Shown piece by piece: positions 47,252 to 57,295 of a DNA stretch of 64,000 nucleotides; the first letter of the stretch is position 1, and each line of letters begins with the position of its first letter. The position numbers and the translations under genes are program-made. Under the pieces are notes generated by a model, which worked only from the letters and a program-made list of their open reading frames with translations, did not search any database and was not told where the DNA came from. This DNA comes from Lactarius indigo (Eukaryota > Basidiomycota > Agaricomycetes > Russulales > Russulaceae): NCBI GenBank assembly GCA_025766275.1, contig JAFKAC010000009.1, positions 2,108,001 through 2,172,000 of the forward strand. Direction: 5' to 3'.

Positions 47252-48499
47252 CTACTTTAGTACACCCTCCATTTTCTCAAGGCCAACCACGACGCCTTCG
47301 ATAAGGATCATCACGCGTCGGGGAAAGAATACCCGCCCGCCGCGCACTTCGCCATCTCGCTCTGTCTCGTCTTCGCTCTCCGCAGCGGTGACGTTGAACC
47401 GCTCACGGTGCTCACGCCGACGTCGGGCTCGGCTGCGTGCGCGCACATTGCGCTGGTGTCGTAGCTCTTGTTCAAGCTCGAGAGGGAGCGCGAGGGTGAT
47501 ACGTGCAAGGCGGAGTGAGAGACGAGCGCGAGGGCGAAGGGAAAAATAAGAGAGCTTGGCGAGGGAAGCATGTGTGTCGAGGAGGTGGGAAAGCGTCGAA
47601 ATCACTGTGTGAGTAAGAGCGCGGCAGGCTGGTGGCACGGTGGGAAAGTGTGAGTGAGTGTGTGTGAACGAGTGTGGGAGGGGGGTGGATAGGTAAACTC
47701 ACTGAGGACGCGATCACGCAAGCCTTGAAGGGTAAGGAGGATGGAGTCGATCCCCTCGTCGCCAAGTCGCAGTGATGGACTCAGGTCGTTAATGCCCCCT
47801 GGACAAATGTGATTTGTCGCTTCATCTGCAACGAATTTTGCGCGAGGGGGACTTACGCAGCAAAGTGCGCACCATTTCTAGATCGCCGTCCAGAAAGTCA
47901 TTGAATATACCAACAACGACACTCCGCAGCGTCTCTTCAGCGCGCATAGTTGCTCCGGGGGTGTTACAGGAAAATTCGTGTGAGGCAGGGTGCGAATCAT
48001 AAATCCGCTTGGAGGCGGGATTGGAGAGAACATTATACGCGACGGAAACTTTTTGGAACGCGTACGTCGCTTCAGGATTATCAGGGAATTTGCTGCCAGA
48101 TGGAGGGACGATGAGAAGACATTTCATAGATCGGAAGGATGGAGTAAGAGGCGCTCACTCAGGATGACAGGCCCGACTACGAGACAGATACGCTCGTCTG
48201 AGTTCCATCTTATCTGATGCGGCTGCACGAGACAAACCGAGTATGTTGTATAGGTCTTTCTGTTCGAGTATGTCTGTGATCTCCTGTTGGCGTCGATGCC
48301 TGCTTCGCGAGGTTGTCGGGCTGGAGGGTCGGGTCGGCGAGTCGTCCGAGTGATCCGTAGATGACTCCTCCGAGCCGTCCCAACGCAGTGATCTGGTGTA
48401 ACAATGAGAGAGCGTGGAGGTAGAGGGCTCCTCTATGTGAAGTTCATCGTCGATAGGGAGATAGAAGTATTCTGAAGCTGCGTTCAAGGGTGAATACAA
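47252..48499 (-). CDS. J-domain protein of unknown partner
   Basis: The start at 48499 gives MYSPLNAASEYFYLPIDDELH and a Ser/Thr-rich head of about 70 residues. A J domain follows: LEQKDLYNILGLSRAAASDKM and ELRRAYLSRSRACHPD, with HPDK restored by an intron whose GTGAGC donor splits the Asp codon. Then KFPDNPEATYAFQKVSVAYN and VLSNPASKRIYDSHP. The C-terminal half reads TMRAEETLRSVVVGIFNDFL and DGDLEMVRTLLR. After introns come HLLDTHASLAKLSYFSLRPR and LPLELEQELRHQRNVRARSR, ending KMEGVLK. The C-terminal part resembles no subgroup I can name. It should stimulate an Hsp70, by family knowledge. It is divergent from the SWI1-like gene. Confidence 0.8.
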
Positions 48500-49906
48500 T
48501 GCTAAGTGTTAGGAACAGTCAAAGTCGGCAAACCTGATGATAGAACGGAGTTAAGCATGGAAAATTATAAGTACAACACTAGCGACAACCCGGTGTAGTG
48601 CGCGACAGAAAGTAGCCCACAGATTTGTCGGAATATTGAATGCGGCGGGCAAAGATACGGTGATATAAGCTGTACGTTGAAGCTCGTGTTCTGTCCCCCT
48701 CTCTGCATGTGATTCTACCAGGGTCACATGATATGACGCATTTGGTCCCTCATTCTCACACTTCCTAAATTGTGATTGAGGATCCCAATGTTGTGCGCGT
48801 TTGTGTTTCGAGCTTCGAGCCCAAATCCCGATTGTCGCGGGTCACAATGTGATCTCAGACACAAAGTAAGTTTTCGGTGGATGGAGCCATTTGCCACACT
48901 GATTCGGGAGGCTCCGGGACTGGAAACTCGAGGCTCATCGGTTCATTATTTAAAGGGAATTTGCATCGTGTGGTTCGGGGGTGCCACATCAGAAGATGAC
49001 GGGAAGGGGCGTGGAGGTCAGGTGCAAGGGAGGCATGTCCGCACTACTCGGCAATAAAGCGCTCGCAGAAAAGGAGATCTTTCGGGCCAAATCAGCTGAG
49101 AGAAATGCAGGCCGGTGGGCTAGCAGAGACGCATCGGTCGTCACGAGGTAAAGACAAATTTCTACCAGAATATCTACGACGTCGTCTGTCTGTGGCACAG
49201 CAAGATGCGGACTGCAAGCTTAGCGGGTCACTGCGCTGGTCATCAAAATATAGCAGAACAAAAAATTCGAGGAGCAGGGATCAATACGAATGGAAATGTA
49301 CAGTGCTTGGATCAACGGGAGTTTGGGGGGAGGCGGCGGTGAAGCCACACAGCCCAGACTAACCCTGAGGGCCTTTTTGGAGAGAAGACGAAGACGGAAT
49401 GTGCCGGTAAATTAAATTATATAAGCTTCAAGTGGTTTCCCCCCTTCTGTCTACCACCGCGGGCCACGGCCTCAAAAGGGTTGGAACGTGAGGGCGAGTG
49501 GGGACGGGGTCTTTGTCTGATGTAGAATCAGAGAGGGATCGAAACCCATGGCGGAATTGGGGGAGGGGTCTAGGTCCAGCAGCATGATGAGGAGAGGGAG
49601 TGGCCGGGGTGATGAAATAAAATAATAAATAATAAAAATAAATATTACAAGTGGGTGAAGAAGAAAGATTGTAACTCCGCCGTGACTTGCAAGCGAGCCG
49701 TGTCGTCCCCCCGTACGTAGGACAACAGCTCTTGCCTCCCACCGTCATCCCCCTCCATCTCCTCCGTCGCTTCCTCCCTGCTCTCCCCCCCCTGCTGCTC
49801 GCCCCGGGACTATTGGAATCGTTGTTGGCCCATCTATCTTTCCTGCACTTCGTCCCTCAGACCTACCCATCCATCCCTCTCCGTTTCATCCTCCGCCCTA
49901 TGAACG
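48500..49906. other. Non-coding spacer, J-protein to SWI1-like gene
   Basis: 1.4 kb lies between divergent starts. It holds only short ORFs without recognisable product, an AT-rich run of TAAT/AAAT repeats at about 49615-49645, and a CT-rich leader (49740-49870) immediately before the SWI1-like ATG. The leader is likely its 5' UTR. Confidence 0.5.
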
Positions 49907-52900
49907 ATGTCCGATCGGGTGCCTAATGCATACCCTAACTTTCCAAACAACTTTTCTCAAGGCCTTTCCTCTCAGCAGGCCCAACATCGCCCGCCGCAGC
50001 AACTATCATCGCTTGGCACTCAGTCCACGCTTACCGGAATCAGAAGACCTGAGGATAGGGCGGTGTGGCAGCAGTCGCAGCAGCAGCGACAGCAGCAGCA
50101 ATTACAGCAACAACAGCAACACTCAGGTGGGGAATCGATGCATGTGACCACACCGCAACAGCAGCAGGTGTGTCCCGCTAATATCCACTTGTCTTCTCCC
50201 CTTCCCCTCGTATCCGCTTGAAGTAGCGTAGCACCTTTGTTTACTGTCCCTGGGTGATCCGCTCTTGAGTCAATCCTTCTTTCACCTGTGACTCCCCTCT
50301 TCATCAGTGCCGCTGGCTTGTGGGTCACACCGGTTTGACATCCAAATCGTGTGCTTAGTCAGCAGCGGTGCTCTCTCATCTCGAATCATTACGCGCTTAT
50401 CCTCTACGATTTTTTGCTCACATCCGTTTCCTCCTTCAGTTTTTACAATTCTTGCAGAACCAAGTTGCACAAGGTCACATGACAGTCGAGCAAGCACGGG
50501 AGCGCGTTGCTATGTTCCAAACGTCCGCAGCCCACGCCTTCCAGGAGCAGAATGCACCCCAACAGATTCCGTCGGGGTTCACCGCTGGTGGGATGGCGGG
50601 AAGCTCCGCACAACAGCAAATGGCTGCGCTCTCTCAGCGTTCGCAAGCTTCACCCAGTAATCCGATGATTCAACGCGTCATGCAGGCACAGCAAGATTCT
50701 CTCCATGCGCGACAACTAAATATGCTGGTTGCGCAAGGTCAGCAGCAGCAGAATGGTTTTGCTTCTAGAGTGGGTCAAAATCTTCACCCTCCTGGAATGG
50801 GTCTCCCTCAGGGACAAGGGTCGCTACAACAAAATTTCATTCAACCCTCTCCCTCCGTCCTACCTGCGAACATCCAATCTTCTGTGGCACCTTCTGCATC
50901 GCAACCTACCCCGCCAGGCGGTACACAAATGCACAGTCTCCCTAAGAATTTTATCGACATGCCAGTGCCGCAACTTTCTATTGTTTACGGCCAGCTGATG
51001 AGAACTGTGGAAGAAGGAGAGAAGAATTTAAACTGCCGCTGGTCCTAGTGCTGGCGCCGAAGGCGAGATGCAGCGCCAAGCTTACCGAGCTAGGCTCGAC
51101 AATCAGAAACAACTGTTGGTCAATATCCGGGAGTTAATCAACTTGAAGAGACAAGGGTACGCCTGATTTATTTTTGGTTTATTGTGGATGAGCCTCTCAT
51201 GGGAATTTAGTGGGGATCCTGCGCAGCAAGCTGTGAATGGAGCGTGGTTAGGGGCAGGTCAACGGGCCACGGGGCTTTATTCGGTGCCCGAACGACCCCC
51301 TCAACACAATAGTCCTTTAAATCAGGCGTCGGTCAACCAACTTCCACCACAAGGCAGAATTCCCACGCCGCAGCAGAACTTCGGGCCTTCGGTGACACCT
51401 CAATCGAACTTGACGCAAATGTCGCCTCACGTAACTGGCAATGGCTTACCTTTTAACGGCGCACTTGCACAGATACCTGCCCCGTCACAACCGCCACCAC
51501 AGCCCCACGTCTCACCCTACAACGGGCCATTCAATGTAGTAAATTACCCCCGCTGCCTGAAGACCGATTCAAGGCACTTTTTACGCAGTTCGCCAACACA
51601 ACAGGCCTTAGGCTAAACGATCGGGACTTCATCATCGACGGTCGACCGGTTAGCCCTTGGGGTTTGCATAGAGCTGTTTTCGCGCGGAACGGCTTCGACT
51701 CGGTATGTCCTCGTTCTCTTTAATCATACTTTCATTTTAATTTTGCCTAGGTTACTGCAAATGAGGAATGGCCCGCTGTTGGCGCCGCTCTGGGATTTCC
51801 CCCGTATTCTGCGGGAGATCCTACCCAACCGCTGCGGTGTGCACCTAATATAGCACATCGGTTACAACAGCTATACAACGATTCTTTGCGCCACTTCGAG
51901 CAAGCCTACATAAACAACGTTCTTGCCCGACTGAGAAGCTCACAGGCGTTGGCGTCTGCTCAGGCTTCCCAGCAGCAGGCACAACCACGCCAGCCGACCG
52001 ATGCAGATTATCAAGCGCTTTTGGCTAGCATTCCGTCAGACACGTCTGTCATGACTGCCGACGCGATGAGCATCTTACCACGGTTTTCGCATACGTCTGG
52101 TGCCGACCTAGAGGCACATCGTGTTCCTCCACACATTGTCAGATTTGTGGAGCAACATAGAGACAATTTACAACGTGCGGCACAAGACCAGAACGGGTTT
52201 CGGGCTGGTATTACATCCACAAAGAATCTACCGCTCGACAATCGCGCTCAGATCAACCCGGCGCCCGCGTTTCAGGGGATGGTACGCCCCCCACCACAAC
52301 CTATTACCAACAATCAGCTTCAGATGTCACGGCAGCCCCCCGCACAAGCACAGGGTAAACCCAATACATTGCAGCCGGCCCAACTGAACAATAATGGCGT
52401 TGGCCTACTTAACCGGCCATCGACGGCTCAGTCGATGAGTGCCTCCAGCATGTCCTCGATGGGGACTCAGATTACTGGTGCGGGCCCCGAACGGCGGGGC
52501 ACAGAGCCAACCCGGATCTATGTCTGCGCCTATGTCCGCGCCATTGACACAGGGCGGCATGAACGTCACGGCGCCTAGTTCGATCCTTACCCAATCTGCG
52601 GGAGCTATACCAATGCGACGTCCAACGACAGAGGAGCTTACGTCTGCGAAGCGGTGGGTTGATGAGCAGAGGAGAATCGCTTTTAATAACAGTTCGTATA
52701 ATTACATTCTTATTCAACACTTCAATTTTCACTTCTCTAATCTGCCTCACTCGTTTCAGGTTTCGATGGGGTTGCAAGTTCTTCGGTTCCAGAAAGCGAA
52801 ATCCCAGAGTACATTCGAAATTTAGAACGTCTTGATATGGTGCTGGGCAACATTGAGAAGTACATACACGTCGCATTTGCTGCCCTAAGGAAAGAGGACG

Positions 52901-54217
52901 TTGTTCGAAGAATGTTCACCATGGTCAGTTGATTCGCTCCCCAGTTGGAGGACATAACTGACATAATCGGGCGCATGGTAGATGGCCTCGACCAAATGCC
53001 AGCTAGACGAGTGTAAGAAATCGAACCCACGATATGTACTCGAGCTCCATACCATTCGAGGGATGATCCAGGAGGCGGATAACATGGACAAGGGTCTAAG
53101 GACGGTTCTTGGCCTCAAATTAGCGGCACAGGGTAACGCTTCAGTGCCGCAACAGTCACAACAACCACCTCCCATGGGTCCCACCCCCCCATTTGCTCAA
53201 CCCGCTCCTCCTGCTGCGCCACCTGTTACCGTGACTGGACCCCGTCCGCCTCCCACAACCCCATTCCAAATGGGACACCGAAAGAGACCGTCTCAAGCGC
53301 AGACCACTGGAGTAGTAATGTCAACACCGACACCACCACCGGCTGCAACCGCCTCTACTCCGACACCGCAAGCAGCGACACCCGGTATCACAGCCCCGTC
53401 TCCACAGACACCCAAATCCCCCAAAGGGAAGGCCGCAGCGAAACCCCCGAAGGCCCCAGTCCGTCGCAAGGGGTCAACAAAAGCCAACAGCCTCGAAATG
53501 GCATCGTCTGCGCCTGCAGTCGTCTCGACTCCGACACCTGTGGACACGAAAGGCGGAGTGAAGAGGGTTCGCGAGGACGAGGCTGAGGGCACCACACCGG
53601 GGGTCGCATCTGCACCATCTCCGAAGAGGGTGAAGTCGGATTGGGAGGGTCCACCAAACGAAGAGGCGCGGAAACGCGACGAACAAGCCGATGGTGTCAA
53701 GACTGATGAGCAGGCGCTAGCATTTTTTGAAACCGTGACGAAGTTCATTGATGAAAACCCTGAATCTGCTGAGGCAGCTTCAAATGCGTTGGACGAGATT
53801 CTTCGTACTTACCCACCAGCGCCGGACATTGACGACGCTACCATGGCATCCTCCTTCCATTTCGGCGATCTTCCGCCAACATCACCACACCCACTTGGGA
53901 ACGACGTATTTGGAGAATTCATCGATATTTCGGCTTTTGACGATACTCCTACCCCGGATCTCGTTGCGGGTTCGTCTACGAATCCCAGCCCAGAGTCCAC
54001 GTCTGATCAGGACCACCCGAACACGGGCCACGCAGGTTCTTCTCCCCAGATTCCCAACGTTAAGACGGAGGACACTACGTACGAGTTACTTCGACCTAGC
54101 GTTTGGAAAGAAATCTCTGGCGGGGATGCGACGTTCCACCAAACACCAGGATGGAAATGGGAAGGCCATATGGACACGCCGGATCAAGCTTGGCTTATCT
54201 CTACCTCATCCTCATAG
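49907..54217 (+). CDS. SWI1: SWI1-like ARID-domain subunit of SWI/SNF
   Basis: This is a large Gln/Pro/Ser-rich nuclear protein. It starts MSDRVPNAYPNFPNNFSQG; poly-Gln runs (QQQRQQQQLQQQQQ) follow within the first 80 residues. Later exons carry NQVAQGHMTVEQARERVAMF, LPKNFIDMPVPQLSIVYGQL and RARLDNQKQLLVNIRELINL. An ARID-type DNA-binding fold follows at about 51600-51940: NDRDFIIDGRPVSPWGLHRA, VFARNGFDSVTANEEWPAVG, AALGFPPYSAGDPTQPL and RLQQLYNDSLRHFEQAYI. Downstream: TSAKRWVDEQRRIAF, LDMVLGNIEKYIHVAFAALR and VLELHTIRGMIQEADNMDKG, then Pro/Lys-rich and acidic tails ending ISTSSS. Role by family: nucleosome remodelling targeting. At about 52440-52500 the frame moves by one base; a 40-nt intron or an indel would explain it. 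Confidence 0.85.
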
Positions 54218-54946
54218 ACAAGGCGTGTTGACTGGACCATCTCCGACAGCCCCGTTATCTATTACTTGCTTCTCTCTTTTTCTTTTCCGGTCTTGTGTTT
54301 ATCTCGTGCTCAATTATCGTATGACTGCTTGCCCCCCTTCCCTTTGTGGATTTAGTTGGATTTCGCCCATGTGCTCATTTTTTGTCGGTTTATGTGCTGC
54401 CCCCCCTGATCCCCCCACCCCGCTTCAATTTCGTGCGTACATATATCATCTTGCGCGTGCCCTTGCCCTAGTTTTTTTTTGTCGGCTGCTCTCTGTATTT
54501 TTACGTGTTGTTTGGCTTTCTTTCGATACCGAGGATCCCTTGCCGATGTTGTGATGAGTATATCTTAACGCGGACAAAGTACCTCTGCATTTAGTGTGAA
54601 TGGCTTGGCGTAGGTTTCAGTACTAAGTTATCAGGTGAGTGTACAGGAACTCCGATCACACTCCAGCTGCAAAGTGGGGCCTGGAGTGGCACCTTGGAGT
54701 GCCGAGGGCGTTCCGCGTGCCCTCCGTTCTGGAGTCACAGTGCTGCGCCAGCACCCACTGTGGCCACCGAAGTGAAACTCTTGCACTTAGATTGCCATTT
54801 CTTTCTCTTCTTTTCGGAGTGTATGCGCGTCCAAAATTGAGGATATCCCACATAATACATATACAGATAAGCAGCGACGACTAGATACTATGGCTACAGG
54901 GTGATACAAGAGTCCCGTCCGTAAGAAAAAGAAAAAAAAAAATCTA
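54218..54946. other. Intergenic between convergent genes
   Basis: These 729 bases hold T-rich 3' UTR sequence of the SWI1-like gene and the 3' flank of the splicing-factor gene. Open frames here are continuations of antisense or shifted frames of the neighbours and are not credible genes. Confidence 0.5.
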
Positions 54947-56229
54947 TCAAGTTTTACGGAGAGTGATGCCAGCTGCCAGACCAATACCGCCAGCGCCCTT
55001 TCGAGAGGTGGCTGGGAGGAACGCGCTAGTACTACTACCAGCTGCGGAGCGTCGAGCGCTGTTCGACAGTAGGCGTGCCCGCAGTGACGCCGCCGCGCTC
55101 GATGGGGACGAGGCGGGCTCTGACGAGGCCAGAGCACGCCGTGGTGGCGCTGGGGGTAGCGCGGGAACCTCTAGGGCGAGTTTGCGCTTCCGACGTACCT
55201 CGTCCACAGCCCGCTCTGCGCGAGCGCGCACCCACTCATCACGCGCCTCTGCGGCGGTGCCAGCGTCGTCCGCGCGCTCGAGGGCGAGCTCCGCGGGCAA
55301 ACCGTACTTATCTTTGAGGGCCTTGTCCGCCTCGGCGCGCGCCTGCTCGACCTTCTTTTCGGCGCGGAAGCGCTTTCGCGCGCGCTGCGAGTGCGCGTAT
55401 GGGTCTTCGTTGTAGTGCGCGGAGAGATCCTCGAGCTGCTCGAGGCGTGGCGCTTGCACTTTCGTGGCGTGAGTTTGTGCGTCGGTCGTCTTTTCGAGTG
55501 CGGCGAGTGGATCGACTGGCTCGGTCTTGCCCTCGGTGTCTATTTATTCGGGGGGGAAGGGATGAGTTTTTGGATGATGGGCAATTGTGGAGATACGGAC
55601 CATGCACGGCGAACCCCCCGTTCTCAGCTGGGTCCCAGTCTTCCTCTTTTCGACGGGCACCAGAAACGAACGACGTAACGAGTGTTCTGCGCAGAGGTGA
55701 ATTACCCGTGTGTTAGGGCTAGAACTCACGCAGAGCATAGAAAGGGTGCGACGAACCTGAGGGTCGGTCTGGATCTCGAACCAACCACTGCAAAGGTGGC
55801 ACTTGCACCGGAAAGAAAATATGGGCGTAGAGTAGTACATGCCAATCTTCTTCTTCTCGGCATTGTAGCGAACGCCCATGCCTATGTGGGCATTGCAAGT
55901 TCCACTGTCCCGTAGACAGACGGTGAGACACAAGATATCGGATTGTAAATATGCGTGCGTACCACCAGATGTTGAAAGGAAGCTCAAAACGAGTGATAAG
56001 AATACCCTGATCGATTTTCCTGGCTCTGTCTCCCAAGGCGTGTTTGCCTATATATGACCGGAGAATTAGAAACCGGAGAAGGAACCATTCGCCAAAAACG
56101 GACCTCTGTAGGAGTTGAGACTTTTGTGTTTGGCGTCGTCATAGTCGGGTGGATAGTATTTATTAAATCCTGGATGTGGATAAGGATGAAAGCACACGAG
56201 CCAATGTCCAAGCGAAGCTGACCTTGCAT
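54947..56229 (-). CDS. CCDC130/YJU2B-type (CWC16 family) splicing factor
   Basis: Yju2/CWC16 family proteins act in the spliceosome around the catalytic steps; CCDC130 is the YJU2B branch. The first exon ATGCAAG at 56229 joins through an intron to GFNKYYPPDYDDAKHKSLNS, the diagnostic N-terminus. Next come GDRARKIDQGILITRFELPF, NIWW, and HIGMGVRYNAEKKKIGMYYS, then TPIFSFRCKCHLCSGWFEIQ and TDPQ. The Cys pair of the central zinc fold is visible in KCHLC. Later parts are VDPLAALEKTTDAQTH, LEQLEDLSAHYNEDPYAHSQ and RARKRFRAEKKVEQARAEAD, then an Ala/Ser-rich tail ending GIGLAAGITLRKT. The tail is low-complexity and high in GC. It is head-to-head with uS10. Confidence 0.92.
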
Positions 56230-56354
56230 AGCGACTTATGAGAGTGAGTGAATGGACACGCACACCGCCGCAGGAAGTAATCACGGCACTCTCCGGGAGA
56301 AACTATAATCTCTGCAAACCTTAATATTTGTCTATCATCGACCGCCCCTTCAAG

Positions 56355-56403
56355 GTGAGTACAGTCTGCCGTATTCTAGCCTTCCGCCCGAACACCCTTG
56401 CAG
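56355..56403 (+). other. Intron in the 5' UTR of uS10
   Basis: A clean GTGAGT donor at 56355 and TTGCAG acceptor ending at 56403 enclose 49 bases, 17 bases before the uS10 ATG. 5' UTR introns next to the start are common in fungal ribosomal protein genes and often raise expression; that effect is inferred here. Confidence 0.65.
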
Positions 56404-56420
56404 TCACCTCTGTCTCTGCC

Positions 56421-56971
56421 ATGAGTTACGTCGCTAAGGGCGATAAGGAATACGATGCGACCGGTGCTCCCTTGCCCGCCGCAAAACTTCACAAAATTCG
56501 CATCACACTCACCAGCAGCAATGTTAAAAACCTCGAAAAGTGTATGCCTCTCTCTTTGCGCCTCTCGAGTGTCCCCCACTAATTGTTGCAATACAGTTTC
56601 TAACTGACCTCATCAACCGCGCCAAGGACAAGCAGCTTCGCGTGAAGGGCCCCGTTCGTCTCCCAACCAAGGTCCTCAAGATCACCACCCGCAAGACGGT
56701 ACGTCTTGTTTGATTCGAGCGTCCGTGACTGACCAAGGCACTCTCTTCTCTAGCCTTGCGGTGAGGGGTCCAAGACCTGGGATCGCTACGAACTCAAAAT
56801 TCACAAACGCCTGATTGACCTCCACTCCTCAAGCGAAATTGTCAAGCAGATTGTGAGTATTTTTTTTTTCTTTTACCTGCCTGAGGTCCGACGCGTGTGT
56901 CACAGACGAGTATCAGCTTGGAGCCCGGTGTCGAAGTTGAAGGTCACCATTTCTGCTTAGATGTAGGGTAG
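56421..56971 (+). CDS. RPS20: Ribosomal protein uS10 (S20)
   Basis: A small-subunit ribosomal protein of about 120 residues. Exons give [100 protein letters not shown] and [18 protein letters not shown]. Family proteins then end in VT(I)..A. Here one extra base at 56941-56943 turns VTISA-stop into [13 protein letters not shown], so the written frame ends at 56971 while the canonical stop lies at 56958-56960. All other introns are GT-AG and in phase. I treat the extra base as a probable sequence error. Confidence 0.93.
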
Positions 56972-57295
56972 ATCTCGCGCAGGACGTCATATTGTATGCA
57001 TACTACGTGAATGTCATTCTCATGACGACGAGCTCGGTGCAATCTACAGTGGTCGATGCTGTCTGACTGAGGCGCGAATAAACTCACCCTTCTCGCATTC
57101 TACATGCCAAGCCATGATCCTCTCTGTCTTCTGTCTGACGACTGAGAGTTCATGGTGAGGGAAACAATTTATCACAACAAACTGAGAGTGTTCTAAAATA
57201 AGTATGCAAGTGTCCACGATGCGGAAGGAGCGAAGAGAGCGTCGTATATCATACATAGATAATAAAGGTGGTGATGTGTGTATAAGATCCCTCCC
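56972..57295. other. Intergenic between convergent genes
   Basis: This is the 3' flank of uS10 and of the 5-phosphatase gene. It is AT-rich with no ORF of interest. Confidence 0.5.

Noticed and set aside
53748..54554. 268-codon + strand ORF at the end of the SWI1-like gene
   Set aside because: It is a shifted frame over the SWI1 C-terminus that runs into T-rich 3' UTR, giving a hydrophobic Phe/Leu-rich artefact.
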